DNA of 34,837 nt from assembly GCF_900111605.1 (NCBI RefSeq), contig NZ_FOIA01000034.1, positions 1 through 34,837 on the forward strand, written 5' to 3'. Made by a program: the position numbers and the translations under genes. Below, piece by piece: positions 24,697 to 34,653 of this stretch. The notes under the pieces are model-generated. The model saw only the letters and a list, made by a program, of their open reading frames with translations. It did no database searches and was not told where the DNA came from. Positions within the stretch are counted from its first letter, which is position 1. Every line of letters starts with the position of its first letter. Origin of the DNA: Nitrosomonas marina. Lineage in GTDB: Bacteria; Pseudomonadota; Gammaproteobacteria; Burkholderiales; Nitrosomonadaceae.

Positions 24697-25440
24697 TTAA
24701 TTTCCAAGCCATTGCGAAACGAATTCCATTTGATCAAAACGCGTCAGATCAATCTGTAATGGCGTTATAGAAACATTATTAAACTGCACTGCATGAAAAT
24801 CTGTACCTTTGCCGGCATCCTGGGCTGGTCCGGCTGGGCCGACCCAATAGACAGTATTCCCTCGTGGGCTTATGGCTCTAATGACAGGTTCAGCCTTATG
24901 CCGCCTCCCTAATCGTGTTACTCGCATGCCTTGAAGCTGTTCATACTCTATATCCGGAACGTTGATATTCAACAATATCGGAATCTTCAGTTTGTCTTTC
25001 TTGAAGCGGTTAACAAGATCAACCACAACCCGTGCAGCAGTCGTGTAATGTCCATTTGATACATCAGTCAGCGATACTGCTAACGAGGGCACTCCCAGCA
25101 GAAATCCTTCAGTTGCTGCAGCGACCGTTCCTGAATAAACTGTATCATCTCCCATATTGGCACCATGATTAATTCCCGAGATAACCATATCCGGTAATAC
25201 ATCCAGCATGCCTGTAACCGCCAAATGTACACAATCTGTAGGCGTACCATTGACAAAATAAAAGCCATTATGCGCCTGTTGCAGACTTAACGGGCGATCC
25301 AGTGTTAAAGAATTGCTTGACCCGCTTCTGTCACGCTCAGGCGCAACCACGGTAATTTCTGCAACGCTTTCCAGAGCATTTGCCAGGCACGCCAGCCCGG
25401 GTGCAAAATAACCATCATCGTTGCTAAGTAGGATACGCAT
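24697..25440 (-). CDS. surE: 5'/3'-nucleotidase SurE
   Basis: Metal-dependent nucleoside monophosphatase (with exopolyphosphatase activity in some species), 247 residues. The N-terminus [15 protein letters not shown] has the catalytic Asp pair D8-D9. [16 protein letters not shown] carries the third metal-ligand region, and [24 protein letters not shown] has the Asn ligand and the phosphate-binding loop. [11 protein letters not shown] is also typical. All catalytic positions appear intact. The ATG at 25440 is the only sensible start, although its ribosome binding site is weak. It begins the surE-pcm-nlpD set and lies 170 bp downstream of tRNA-Pro. Confidence 0.95.
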   Translation of the reverse strand: MRILLSNDDGYFAPGLACLANALESVAEITVVAPERDRSGSSNSLTLDRPLSLQQAHNGFYFVNGTPTDCVHLAVTGMLDVLPDMVISGINHGANMGDDTVYSGTVAAATEGFLLGVPSLAVSLTDVSNGHYTTAARVVVDLVNRFKKDKLKIPILLNINVPDIEYEQLQGMRVTRLGRRHKAEPVIRAISPRGNTVYWVGPAGPAQDAGKGTDFHAVQFNNVSITPLQIDLTRFDQMEFVSQWLGN

Positions 25441-25609
25441 TGATTGAACTCAAAAGCGTTTACAAAAAATTAATCTGTGAAGAATCTTGCGCATAGAATA
25501 AGCAGAATAAATGTAATCCCGTAAATCCGGGACACGGTTATTTTCAAAACCCAGGCAGACCAATAACACTTCAAAAGCAAGAAAAACTGTTCTACACCCA
25601 TATGTAATC

Positions 25610-25686
<77 letters not shown>

Positions 25687-25696
25687 GAAACCCGTT

Positions 25697-25705
25697 ATTA
25701 TAGCA
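25697..25705 (-). promoter_or_regulatory. Extended -10 promoter for tRNA-Pro
   Basis: TGCTATAAT on the minus strand lies 10 bp before the tRNA 5' end, the right distance for a start at or just before the mature end. No strong -35 is visible. Confidence 0.55.
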
Positions 25706-25741
25706 AACTAAACTGAACTAAAATTATGGCTTTAATTACAT

Positions 25742-26131
25742 TTATGTCGAGGAAAGCAAAATAGAACGTATGCTTTTAATTTCATTTCGAATATATTTCA
25801 GATCGACCGGGGTTTGCGAGGATAATTTTTTAACTGTTTCCTGAGTAGACTGCGAATTAGGCATGTTTCGTTCAAGCCGGTTGCGCGCTCCATTTATCGT
25901 GAATCCCTGGTCATACAGTAATTCCCTGATTCTCCGAATCAGCAAAACCTCCTGGTGCTGATAATATCGTCGGTTGCCTCGACGTTTAACAGGTTTTAGT
26001 TGTGTGAATTCCTGTTCCCAGTAACGCAAAACATGCGGTTTGACACCACACAACTCACCTACTTCTCCAATCGTAAAATAACGTTTTGCAGGAATCGGTG
26101 GAAATTGATTATTTGTTTTTTTGCTTTCCAT
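25742..26131 (-). CDS. MerR-family regulator adjacent to ihfA
   Basis: A 129-residue DNA-binding protein. Residues about 18-90 form the MerR winged helix-turn-helix: [23 protein letters not shown], then the wing [18 protein letters not shown] and the helix [20 protein letters not shown]. The C-terminal part is short and lacks the Cys ligands of metal-responsive MerR proteins, so it is not CueR, ZntR or MerR proper. A regulator of this kind next to ihfA is common in beta- and gammaproteobacteria, and its target is not established. ATG 26131 lies inside the end of ihfA (23-bp overlap), which suggests translational coupling; an in-frame TTG at 26146 is the alternative. Confidence 0.85.
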   Translation of the reverse strand: MESKKTNNQFPPIPAKRYFTIGEVGELCGVKPHVLRYWEQEFTQLKPVKRRGNRRYYQHQEVLLIRRIRELLYDQGFTINGARNRLERNMPNSQSTQETVKKLSSQTPVDLKYIRNEIKSIRSILLSST

Positions 26132-26417
26132 GATAATTCTGCTCAACCATGTTTTTTAGTTTCTGGCTGGCATGAAAAGTAACAACACGACGTGCCGTGA
26201 TGGGTATTTCTTCTCCGGTTTTAGGGTTTCTGCCGGGACGCTGTGGTTTCGTACGCAATTGAAAATTTCCGAAACCTGACAATTTTACTCCTTCTCCCTT
26301 TTCGAGTGCGACACGCACTTCCTCATAAAACGATTCAACCATATCTTTAGCTTCACGCTTATTGAGTCCAACATTTTCAAATAACAAATCAGCTAGCTCA
26401 GCTTTTGTAAGAGCCAT
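26109..26417 (-). CDS. ihfA: Integration host factor subunit alpha
   Basis: DNA-bending nucleoid protein that pairs with IhfB, 102 residues. [34 protein letters not shown] is the dimerisation part. [41 protein letters not shown] is the DNA-binding arm, with the intercalating Pro in [10 protein letters not shown] chose ATG 26417 because GGAG lies 9 nt upstream; an in-frame GTG at 26432 would overlap that site. Downstream of pheT in the conserved pheST-ihfA order, but separated by 458 bp that contains a long heptanucleotide repeat, so it probably also has its own promoter. Confidence 0.96.
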   Translation of the reverse strand: MALTKAELADLLFENVGLNKREAKDMVESFYEEVRVALEKGEGVKLSGFGNFQLRTKPQRPGRNPKTGEEIPITARRVVTFHASQKLKNMVEQNYHGKQKNK

Positions 26418-26529
26418 ATTATTCTTCTCCACATAATTTTAAATTAGAATTCTTGTTGCTAAGAACAGCTTATATTCTGACTTATCATTCAGACACGTTT
26501 CTAATCAATCAAGGCTTCATAAACCGTCT

Positions 26530-26656
26530 CTTTTTGCTTTTTGCTTTTTGCTTTTTGCTTTTTGCTTTTTGCTTTTTGCTTTTTGCTTTTTGCTTTTTGC
26601 TTTTTGCTTTTTGCTTTTTGCTTTTTGCTTTTTGCTTTTTGCTTTTTGCTTTTTGC
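26530..26656. repeat. Heptanucleotide tandem repeat, (CTTTTTG)18
   Basis: Eighteen uninterrupted, identical copies of CTTTTTG (26530-26655) plus one C. It lies between pheT and ihfA. On the minus strand, the sense strand of ihfA, it reads as A-rich GCAAAAA-type units about 113 bp before the ihfA start. The repeat keeps all six reading frames open, so frames passing through it are artefacts. The rest of the 458-bp interval (26418-26875) contains a possible -10 (TATACT, minus strand, 26685-26680), which would put the repeat in the ihfA leader. Confidence 0.97.
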
Positions 26657-26875
26657 ACAGCATGATAGCCAAATACCATAGTATAACAACTTCAATCAAA
26701 TGAATTAAAGCGCATTTTTACTTACAAAACTCTGGCCGCCTTCAACTGACATATCAGCCAACCAGTATCTGTGTGGCTCATTCTTTGGAATGCAACTTAT
26801 AAGAAAGTTCTTTCAATGACGTTACAGTGGCCATATAAAGACAGGCTGCATAATTTAAACAACCTTTATTTGCAC

Positions 26876-29242
26876 TTAATCCCTCAGTGTTGCACCAAAT
26901 TTTGTTTCCAAAATCCCAAGCAAAATGGATATTGCAGCATCGGCTTCATCATCAGTTAATGTTTTTTGGGTATTCTGCAGCAACACTTTGAATGCCAGAC
27001 TTTTTTTATGTTGACCAACAGAATTGCCACGATATACGTCAAAAAGCACAATTTCTGTAACGATTTCTGGCATTTTTTCATACAAGCCTGACAGGATTGT
27101 CTGCACTGGCATCTGATTATCGACAATAACAGCCACATCACGTCTGACTGCCGGATATTTGGGTATCTCATTAATTTGCGCAAGTGGTACCGGCAACAGG
27201 CTATCCAGTATCAGCTCAAAGAGGATAACCGGGCGAGACAAATTGTGTTGTTTCTGCAGACGAGGATGCAGTTCACCTAACCATCCAACGCTTTTAGCAC
27301 CCATCATGATTTGCGTGGATTTACCTGGATGAAAGGCAGGATGCTGAACTGCGTGAAAAGAAATTTCTTGAGACTGATAAAACATCTCAATATCCGACTT
27401 TACGTCGTAAAAATCAACTGAACGTGCTGATATACCCCACTGTTCTGGAAACACATTGCCATATGCGAGACCGGCCAGTTTTTCGATCTGCAGATACTGC
27501 TCGGTAGCGCTTTTTTCAAAACAGCAACCCAATTCAAATAAACGTACCCTTTCTTGCTTTCGATTCAGATTAAACTGCAAATTAGCGATCAATCCGCTCA
27601 TTAGGCTACTGCGCATCACGTTGAGATGATTTGCAATTGGGTTTTTTAATGCAATAGGATCCTGGTTTTGCAACCATTCCGTTTCCCATGCCTTATCGAC
27701 AAACGCATAGTTCACAACTTCCTGATAATCACGCAAGACAAGCATTTGTTTGATTTGAGCCGGCACACGCATAGATTCCTGAGATGGCAACATTCTTAGC
27801 TCGGCTTTTGGCAGCTGCGCAGGTATCTCATCGTAGCCATGAATCCTCGCCACCTCTTCGATAAAGTCTTCTTCGATGGAAAGATCAAACCGATAGCTTG
27901 GGGGTGTAACAGTAAACTCATTATCTCTCTCGGTATAATCGAACTGCAGACGAGATAGATACTCAGCAACTCGTGTCTTCTCCAAGACAATACCCAGAAC
28001 ACGCTGTATCCTGCTGGTTCGAACTGAAACCGGCAAACGTTGCGGTAATTTACCTTTTTGTTCTGTTATAGGCCCTGCTTTGCCGCCACAAATCGATTTG
28101 ATTAAATCCGTAGCGTACTCCAGTATGTTGCGTGTTGCGGCAAAATCCACGCCGCGTTCAAATCGATATGATGAGTCAGAACTAAAACCGAGTCTGAATG
28201 ATTTCCCCGAAATCGTATCCGGGTCGAAATAAGCGCACTCCAGGAAAATATCACTGGTTTGATTTTTAACACCACTATCCAGCCCACCCATAATACCGGC
28301 TAGTGCAAGCGGTTTTCGGTCATCGGCAATCAGCAGCATATCTGTTGTCAACGTCACTTGACTTTCATTCAGTAGCTGTATTGTTTCATCCTTTTTAGCA
28401 TAACGAACATGTATGGCACTATCAAGCTTCGCCAAATCGAACGCATGCATCGGCTGACCCGTTTCAAGCAATACATAGTTAGTAATATCCACAACCGTGT
28501 TAATTGATCTGAGACCGCTGCGCTCCAGCCGCTGTTTCATCCATAATGGCGTCTCCACACCGCAATTAATATCGCGCATAATTCGTCCACAATATAGCGG
28601 GCAGGCAGCTGGTGCATCTATATGTATATCAAGACTGTCCTCTATCTCTGTTTTAACTGACGGTATCTCAAAAGGCGACAGTTGTGTATCAGTAATAGCT
28701 GAAATTTCGCGCGCCACGCCATACACCCCCAGACAATCCGCTCTGTTTGGTGTAAGACTTAATGTAAAAACCTGGTCATTCAACTCATAGTACGTTCGAA
28801 AATCCTGCCCCACAGGTGCTGTCCCTGGCAATTTCAGCAAACCATCAGCAGCTTCGCCAAGGCCAAGCTCACGAGCCGAACATAACATCCCTAAAGATTG
28901 TACGCCACGTAGTTTCGCACTTTTAATCACCAGGTCTGGTAATTCGGCGCCAACCAGTGCGCAAGGCACTTTTATCCCAGCGCATACGTTAGGTGCGCCA
29001 CAGACAATCTGGAGCGGCTCTTTGGCATGCTCACCTACATTAACCCGGCAAATTTTTAGGCGGGTTGCATCCGGATGATTTTCGACTGATAGTACTTCTG
29101 CTACAACGACCTTATCAAATAAATCTGCAACTGGTTCAACTGCTTCAACTTCCAGACCGGCCATAGTTAGCGTATGCGCCAGTTCATCACTCGTGCAGTT
29201 CGGATTGACAAAGGTGCGAAGCCAATTTTCGGAAAACTTCAT
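26876..29242 (-). CDS. pheT: Phenylalanyl-tRNA synthetase beta subunit
   Basis: Large subunit of the alpha2-beta2 enzyme that charges tRNA-Phe, 788 residues, the usual bacterial length (about 795). It opens with MKFSENWLRTFVNP, followed by the tRNA-binding fold (about 40-150; VVAEVLSVENHPDATRLKIC). The B3/B4 editing region and the B5 domain follow (RTSRIQRVLGI), then a catalytic-like core with SLMSGLIANLQFNLNR and ELGCCFE. A C-terminal FDX-ACB domain (about 695-788; YPAVRRDVAVIVDNQMPV) binds the tRNA anticodon region. The sequence appears complete, with no frameshift. It lies 39 bp after pheS in the conserved order. There is no obvious ribosome binding site, which fits translational coupling to pheS. 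Confidence 0.97.
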   Translation of the reverse strand: MKFSENWLRTFVNPNCTSDELAHTLTMAGLEVEAVEPVADLFDKVVVAEVLSVENHPDATRLKICRVNVGEHAKEPLQIVCGAPNVCAGIKVPCALVGAELPDLVIKSAKLRGVQSLGMLCSARELGLGEAADGLLKLPGTAPVGQDFRTYYELNDQVFTLSLTPNRADCLGVYGVAREISAITDTQLSPFEIPSVKTEIEDSLDIHIDAPAACPLYCGRIMRDINCGVETPLWMKQRLERSGLRSINTVVDITNYVLLETGQPMHAFDLAKLDSAIHVRYAKKDETIQLLNESQVTLTTDMLLIADDRKPLALAGIMGGLDSGVKNQTSDIFLECAYFDPDTISGKSFRLGFSSDSSYRFERGVDFAATRNILEYATDLIKSICGGKAGPITEQKGKLPQRLPVSVRTSRIQRVLGIVLEKTRVAEYLSRLQFDYTERDNEFTVTPPSYRFDLSIEEDFIEEVARIHGYDEIPAQLPKAELRMLPSQESMRVPAQIKQMLVLRDYQEVVNYAFVDKAWETEWLQNQDPIALKNPIANHLNVMRSSLMSGLIANLQFNLNRKQERVRLFELGCCFEKSATEQYLQIEKLAGLAYGNVFPEQWGISARSVDFYDVKSDIEMFYQSQEISFHAVQHPAFHPGKSTQIMMGAKSVGWLGELHPRLQKQHNLSRPVILFELILDSLLPVPLAQINEIPKYPAVRRDVAVIVDNQMPVQTILSGLYEKMPEIVTEIVLFDVYRGNSVGQHKKSLAFKVLLQNTQKTLTDDEADAAISILLGILETKFGATLRD

Positions 29243-29281
29243 TAGAGTTTAGTTGATTAGAATCAAATAGAAATAAAAGAA

Positions 29282-30307
<1,026 letters not shown>

Positions 30308-30344
30308 TCAAATCCGAATCGGGCATACAGTCTTTACATTTCAC

Positions 30345-30379
30345 AACAAAAAGGGAGGCTGGGCCGAACCCAACCTCCC
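30345..30379 (-). terminator. Intrinsic terminator or attenuator between rplT and pheS
   Basis: On the minus strand an 11-bp stem with one G-U pair (30379-30369 with 30363-30353) and a TTCGG loop is followed by TTTTTGTTGT. It starts 21 nt after the rplT stop and leaves only 43 nt before pheS. No leader peptide like E. coli pheM fits in the 21 nt. Read-through or a promoter overlapping it must supply pheST. Confidence 0.8.
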
Positions 30380-30400
30380 TGTAAAAATAGTGTCACTGAA

Positions 30401-30760
30401 TTAAGTCGCCAGGACGGCTTTGGCTTGTTCGGCAATTTTCTCAAATGCGGGCTTATCAAAAACTGCGAGATCGGCCAGTACCTTTCTATCAATATCAATA
30501 CTAGCTTTTTTCAAGCCATTCATAAACACGCTATAAGATAATCCACATTCTCGTGCTGCAGCATTAATACGAGCTATCCATAATGATCTGAACTGCCGTT
30601 TACGCTGGCGTCTGTCTCGATAGGCGTATTGTCCCGCTTTCATTACCGCTTGTTTCGCGACACGGTAAACATTTTTGCGACGTCCACGATAACCTTTTGC
30701 CAAATTCAGGATTTTTTTATGTCTTGCGTGCGCGGTTACACCACGTTTTACTCTAGGCAT
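30401..30760 (-). CDS. rplT: 50S ribosomal protein L20
   Basis: Large-subunit assembly protein, 119 residues, the normal length. The basic N-terminal extension ([32 protein letters not shown]) threads into 23S rRNA, and the globular end has [24 protein letters not shown] and the ending [16 protein letters not shown]. In E. coli L20 represses its own operon by binding the rpmI leader. A leader hairpin before rpmI is visible here. GGAG lies 6 nt before the ATG. It is 11 bp after rpmI. Confidence 0.98.
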   Translation of the reverse strand: MPRVKRGVTAHARHKKILNLAKGYRGRRKNVYRVAKQAVMKAGQYAYRDRRQRKRQFRSLWIARINAAARECGLSYSVFMNGLKKASIDIDRKVLADLAVFDKPAFEKIAEQAKAVLAT

Positions 30761-30771
30761 CTTATTCTCCT

Positions 30772-30969
30772 TCAGGCATATGGCAGCATAGAACGAACCG
30801 ACGCCGTATCGCTAGGATGAATTGCAGCAATTCCTCTTAATTGGCGTTTATTTTTGGTTGTTTTTTTTGTCAGAATATGGCGTTTAAACGCTTGTGCTCG
30901 CTTTATACTACCACTTGCACGAACCTTAAAGCGTTTCGCAGCACCACTTTTGGTTTTCATTTTGGGCAT
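30772..30969 (-). CDS. rpmI: 50S ribosomal protein L35
   Basis: Small basic ribosomal protein of 65 residues. [24 protein letters not shown], then [16 protein letters not shown] and a short C-terminal tail, are the family pattern, and the length is standard. GGAGG at 6 nt gives a strong ribosome binding site. It lies 168 bp downstream of infC, an interval that is longer than needed for a simple operon joint and holds a possible regulatory hairpin (31034-31063). Confidence 0.98.
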   Translation of the reverse strand: MPKMKTKSGAAKRFKVRASGSIKRAQAFKRHILTKKTTKNKRQLRGIAAIHPSDTASVRSMLPYA

Positions 30970-31033
30970 TTCTATCCTCCATTTTTATAATATGACCATG
31001 GGTGTTCCCTTGTGGAAAGCTTGTCAACCCAGA

Positions 31034-31063
31034 GTCACTTGTGAAATACGTAAACCACGTGAC
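31034..31063 (-). promoter_or_regulatory. Leader hairpin upstream of rpmI-rplT
   Basis: GTCAC (31034-31038) pairs with GTGAC (31059-31063), and GTG (31041-31043) pairs with CAC (31056-31058), with a 2-nt bulge. It is about 65 nt before the rpmI start and about 75 nt after infC. A second weak stem (GGGT/ACCC with TTCC/GGAA) lies between it and rpmI. This is where L20 autoregulation acts in E. coli, but I cannot show an L20 site. Confidence 0.35.
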
Positions 31064-31137
31064 CGCATCTTACGAGTGCATTATTAAATTCACATCTGCT
31101 TTTTAACAAACATGGATTAAACAAATAATACAAAAAG

Positions 31138-31710
31138 TTATGTGGTTGTGGTCGGGTTATTGTCAGCCTGGCTTGCTTTGTCAGTTTTGGCATCTTTTTT
31201 CTTCGGAGACAATACCATTACCAGTTGGCGTCCTTCCATTTTTGGAAATTGTTCTACTACAGCATGCATTTCAAGATCATCTCTTACACGTTCAAGTAGC
31301 CTGATGCCAAATTCCTGATGAGCCATTTCTCGACCGCGAAAACGAAGTGTGACCTTGACTTTGTCCCCCTCATTAAGGAAATTGGTCAGATTACGTAATT
31401 TAATACGGTAATCGCCTTCGTCCGTATTGGGCCTGAACTTAATCTCTTTTATCTGGATCTGTTTCTGCTTGAGCTTTGCCTCGTGCTTACGTTTACTTTC
31501 CTGATAACGAAACTTACCATAATCCATTAACCGACACACTGGCGGCTTCGCAGTTGGTGCTATCTCAACCAGATCCACTCCCGCTTCTTCTGCAAGTGCG
31601 TTGGCTTCAGCTAGTTTTACTATTCCAACCTGTTCTCCATCAACACCAATCAAACGAATTTCAGGCACATCGATTTCATCATTTATGCGCGCTGTCTTTT
31701 CTTGTACTAT
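31138..31710 (-). CDS. infC: Translation initiation factor IF-3
   Basis: Binds the 30S subunit and checks start-codon pairing, 190 residues. The N-domain contains [23 protein letters not shown], the linker [24 protein letters not shown], and the C-domain [20 protein letters not shown] and [12 protein letters not shown]. The first internal standard start is GTG at 31668, but that cuts off the conserved TARIND segment. Reading upstream in frame gives [10 protein letters not shown] with AUA at 31710, preceded by GGAG at exactly 7 nt. I therefore place the start at AUA. Non-standard starts (AUU in E. coli) are how IF-3 represses its own synthesis. A Lys/Asp-rich tail ends NNPTTTT. thrS ends 33 bp upstream. 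Confidence 0.95.
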   Translation of the reverse strand: MVQEKTARINDEIDVPEIRLIGVDGEQVGIVKLAEANALAEEAGVDLVEIAPTAKPPVCRLMDYGKFRYQESKRKHEAKLKQKQIQIKEIKFRPNTDEGDYRIKLRNLTNFLNEGDKVKVTLRFRGREMAHQEFGIRLLERVRDDLEMHAVVEQFPKMEGRQLVMVLSPKKKDAKTDKASQADNNPTTTT

Positions 31711-31742
31711 GGCAATTCTCCAATAAGTTAAAAAAGAATGAA

Positions 31743-33650
31743 TTATATCTTTAAAGCAATCTCATCATTAAAGCGATTTACCAGTTCAATCACAGTCATT
31801 TGACCCAGGTCATGTCCACTTCGGGTTCGAACCGAAACCTGGTTTGAACTGACTTCAGCATCACCCACAATGATCTGATATGGGAGTTTCTGCAGGCTAT
31901 GTTCCCGGATTTTATAGGTTATCTTCTCATTTCTCAAGTCCTGATCAACTCTAAATCCATGACTGCTAAGCTCTTTGGTAACTTTTTGCGCATAATCCAT
32001 CTGATTTTTAGAAATGTTCAGAACAACAGCCTGTACAGGCGCAAGCCATAATGGAAATGCACCAGCATAATTCTCAATTAAAATACCAATAAAACGTTCG
32101 AGCGACCCAAGAATCGCTCTATGAAGCATAACAGGAATTTGCCTGGAATTATCTTCGGCAACATACTCCGCACCCAGTCTTTCAGGCATGGAAAAGTCCA
32201 GTTGTAACGTACCACATTGCCAAACACGCCCTATACAGTCTCTAAGAGAAAATTCTATTTTTGGTCCATAAAATGCACCTTCGCCAGGTTGGACTTCCCA
32301 GTCAAGAGCGGCTTCCTTCAAAGCGGCTTCTAATGCTGTTTCAGATTTGTCCCATTGCATATCCGAGCCCACACGCTTTACCGGTCGTGTAGACAGCTTC
32401 ACAAGAAGGTCATTGAAACCAAAATCTGCATATACACATTTAAGCAAGTGAATAAATTTGACGACTTCTTCTTGGATTTGGTCTTCTGTACAAAAAATAT
32501 GCGCGTCATCCTGAGTAAATGCACGTACGCGCATCATACCATGCAGAGCACCTGATGCTTCGTTGCGATGGCATGACCCGAACTCTGCCAAACGTATAGG
32601 TAAGTCTCGATAACTTTTCAAACCTTGCTTGAAAACCTGAACGTGACCCGGACAATTCATTGGCTTGATCGCAAAGCTACGTTCATCAGTATCGGTAACA
32701 AACATATTCTCACGAAAATTGTCCCAATGACCGGACTGGATCCACAGTTCTTTATCAATGACCTGAGGTGTTCGTATTTCCATATACTCATTGTCATTCT
32801 GAATTTGTCGCATATATTGCTCTATCTGCTGCCAGAGCGTCCAACCTTTTGGGTGCCAGAATACCATGCCAGGCGCTTCTTCCTGGATGTGAAACAAATT
32901 CAGTTGTTTGCCTATCTTTCGATGATCTCTTTTTTCAGCTTCCTCAAGCCTGTGCAAATAATTTTTTTGATCCTCTTTTGTCAACCAGGCTGTGCCGTAA
33001 ATTCTTTGCAACATTTCATTATTGGAATCACCTCGCCAATAAGCACCAGCCACTTTCATTAGTTTGAAAACCTTTAATTTGGCTGTTGTCGGTACGTGTG
33101 GCCCCCGACACAAGTCAGTAAAATCTCCTTGAGAATACAATGATAAATCTTCATCTCCAGGAATTGATTCTATTATCTGAGCCTTATAATGCTCCCCTTG
33201 TTGCTTAAAAAAATTAATGGCCTCCGAACGATCCCATATCTTGCGCTTTATTGTAAGATTCCGCTTGGTAATTTCATGCATGCGTTTTTCTATTGCAGCA
33301 AGATCTTCCGGCGTAAAAGGACGTTTATATGAAAAATCATAATAAAAACCATCTTCAATAACTGGTCCAATAGTCACTTGCGCTTCAGGGAAAAGTTCTT
33401 TGACTGCGTGTGCCAGCAAATGTGCGCTAGAATGACGGATAATATCCAGCCCATCAGCATCTTTTTCCGTTACTATCGTCAGTTCGCTATCCTGATCGAT
33501 TTCACTATTCAAATCAACGAGCTTTCCATTAACCTTGCCTGCTACAGCAGCGCGTGCAAGACCAGGTCCTATCGTAGAAGCTACATCTAACACGGTTACA
33601 GGAAAATCAAAAACTTTTTCTGTGCCATCCGGCAGTCTTATTACAGTCAC
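31743..33650 (-). CDS. thrS: Threonyl-tRNA synthetase
   Basis: Charges tRNA-Thr and edits mischarged serine, 635 residues. A TGS domain (1-60; [22 protein letters not shown]) is followed by the N2 editing domain with H73-S-S-A-H77 and the CRGPH motif near 182, giving the expected zinc-like HxxxH...CxxxH editing site. The class II catalytic core contains [11 protein letters not shown] (catalytic Cys), [17 protein letters not shown] and [13 protein letters not shown]. The C-terminal anticodon-binding domain includes [17 protein letters not shown] and [15 protein letters not shown] 33650 is the start, with AGGA about 6 nt upstream. It heads the thrS-infC-rpmI-rplT-pheST series. I see no E. coli-type operator stem-loop in the 72-bp upstream gap. 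Confidence 0.97.
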   Translation of the reverse strand: MTVIRLPDGTEKVFDFPVTVLDVASTIGPGLARAAVAGKVNGKLVDLNSEIDQDSELTIVTEKDADGLDIIRHSSAHLLAHAVKELFPEAQVTIGPVIEDGFYYDFSYKRPFTPEDLAAIEKRMHEITKRNLTIKRKIWDRSEAINFFKQQGEHYKAQIIESIPGDEDLSLYSQGDFTDLCRGPHVPTTAKLKVFKLMKVAGAYWRGDSNNEMLQRIYGTAWLTKEDQKNYLHRLEEAEKRDHRKIGKQLNLFHIQEEAPGMVFWHPKGWTLWQQIEQYMRQIQNDNEYMEIRTPQVIDKELWIQSGHWDNFRENMFVTDTDERSFAIKPMNCPGHVQVFKQGLKSYRDLPIRLAEFGSCHRNEASGALHGMMRVRAFTQDDAHIFCTEDQIQEEVVKFIHLLKCVYADFGFNDLLVKLSTRPVKRVGSDMQWDKSETALEAALKEAALDWEVQPGEGAFYGPKIEFSLRDCIGRVWQCGTLQLDFSMPERLGAEYVAEDNSRQIPVMLHRAILGSLERFIGILIENYAGAFPLWLAPVQAVVLNISKNQMDYAQKVTKELSSHGFRVDQDLRNEKITYKIREHSLQKLPYQIIVGDAEVSSNQVSVRTRSGHDLGQMTVIELVNRFNDEIALKI

Positions 33651-33722
33651 AACCTTTCCTCAATCCCAAAACTCAGCGTTACACAATATTTTTCTGTAGA
33701 ATTTATTCACAAATAGTATTAG

Positions 33723-34484
33723 CTATATACGGTTCATAATAGTTGATTTATACCATAGATTAAATTTTTGTAGCTTACGTAAAAAAATTGGCGCAAATCC
33801 AATTGCTACTGCGTCAACTAGACAATACCATGCAGCGACACCACTGGGTGGATTACCTTGCGACCAATCAAATACAGGCTCAATAGAGGCCCACTTCCAT
33901 GTACCAGCGGCAGTACCAATAATCTCAAGCCATGTGCAAATAAAAAAAGCGCCCAGATAAACAAGTGGCGATCTTCCTTTAAGCACACATAATACAAAAA
34001 TCACAAACAAAAATGCACCCACTTGGTCTCCCTGTTCAGGAATGCCGCTGATACCCCAAAGAGACCATAAACCACCGGTAATAAACACAAATATTGCTAT
34101 TTTTCGCGCATACATTTGAAAAAACCCGGAACGCGCCAATGCAACTGCTGTTAAATAAACCATCCCATGCCCAGGAGGCACATAATGCGGTACATTTTCA
34201 AATCGATATGTGTACCCCTCCATGTAGATAGAAGCAAAATGTTCACCGGCCGTTGCAAATGCAACGGCAATAATAACCTGCATTCTGACTTCTTTATTTT
34301 CTCCAACCAGCAATCCCAGCAAAAAAACCCATGCAATAACACCCAGAAGATTTTGCACTTCCATACTGGCACTGCCATCTATCACCAGACTTACTGCAAC
34401 ACAGAAAAATGTAAATCCAGCAATAAAATAGTCACGACCACGATGTGGATAAGCAACACCAGGCTGTGGTAAATGCTGCAACAT
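33723..34484 (-). CDS. Unknown polytopic membrane protein
   Basis: A 253-residue integral inner-membrane protein with about seven hydrophobic segments and no recognised family. After a short N-terminal part (MLQHLPQPGVAYPHRGRDYF) the helices run through IAGFTFFCVAVSLVI, LLGVIAWVFLLGLLVG and later segments. Notable are the polar or charged residues within or next to helices: GEHFASIYMEGYTYRFENVPHYV, PPGHGMVYL, and TWLEIIGTAAGTWKW. These His, Glu and Tyr residues could be ligands or catalytic, as in some membrane-bound lipid or carotenoid enzymes, but I would not name a function. ATG 34484 with GGGG at 6 nt is preferred over 34529, which lies upstream of a terminator. It ends 72 bp before thrS on the same strand. 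Confidence 0.75.
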   Translation of the reverse strand: MLQHLPQPGVAYPHRGRDYFIAGFTFFCVAVSLVIDGSASMEVQNLLGVIAWVFLLGLLVGENKEVRMQVIIAVAFATAGEHFASIYMEGYTYRFENVPHYVPPGHGMVYLTAVALARSGFFQMYARKIAIFVFITGGLWSLWGISGIPEQGDQVGAFLFVIFVLCVLKGRSPLVYLGAFFICTWLEIIGTAAGTWKWASIEPVFDWSQGNPPSGVAAWYCLVDAVAIGFAPIFLRKLQKFNLWYKSTIMNRI

Positions 34485-34504
34485 AGTCAACCCCAAGTTC
34501 AAAT

Positions 34505-34526
34505 AAAAAACCCGCCTATGGCGGGT
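34505..34526 (-). terminator. Intrinsic terminator directly before the membrane-protein gene
   Basis: On the minus strand ACCCGCC (34526-34520), loop ATA, GGCGGGT (34516-34510) and a run of T to 34505. The start codon of the next gene is only 20 nt farther on. It either ends an upstream RNA or acts as an attenuator. Confidence 0.85.
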
Positions 34527-34653
34527 CACAAAATCAAGATAACTTCATTTTTTCAGTCTGTATCGCACTAACTGTCAGTTTAAGCAACGCCACGACCTAT
34601 GTAAACTCAGGTGGAACCGTGCGGTCAGCACAAGTCAATTCACCTGAATTTAC
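34527..34653 (-). ncRNA. Candidate structured leader or small RNA
   Basis: A 13-bp stem with one G-U pair (arms 34641-34653 and 34601-34613) encloses a smaller hairpin (GTGC/GCAC, 34619-34631). Another short stem (AACT/AGTT) follows, and the intrinsic terminator at 34505-34526 ends it. The region codes for nothing. I compared it mentally with 6S RNA, tmRNA, SRP RNA and RNase P RNA and found no match. It could be a stand-alone small RNA or the sensing part of an attenuator for the membrane-protein gene. The 5' end is not defined; the leader may reach to about 34740. Confidence 0.45.

Noticed and set aside
26530..26656. CRISPR array
   Set aside because: The unit is 7 bp, directly contiguous, with no spacers and no cas genes.
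26501..26699. Lys/Gln-rich minus-strand frames and a Phe/Leu-rich plus-strand frame across the heptamer tract
   Set aside because: The heptamer has no stop codon in any frame, so such frames are open by construction; no ribosome binding site or conserved flank supports them.
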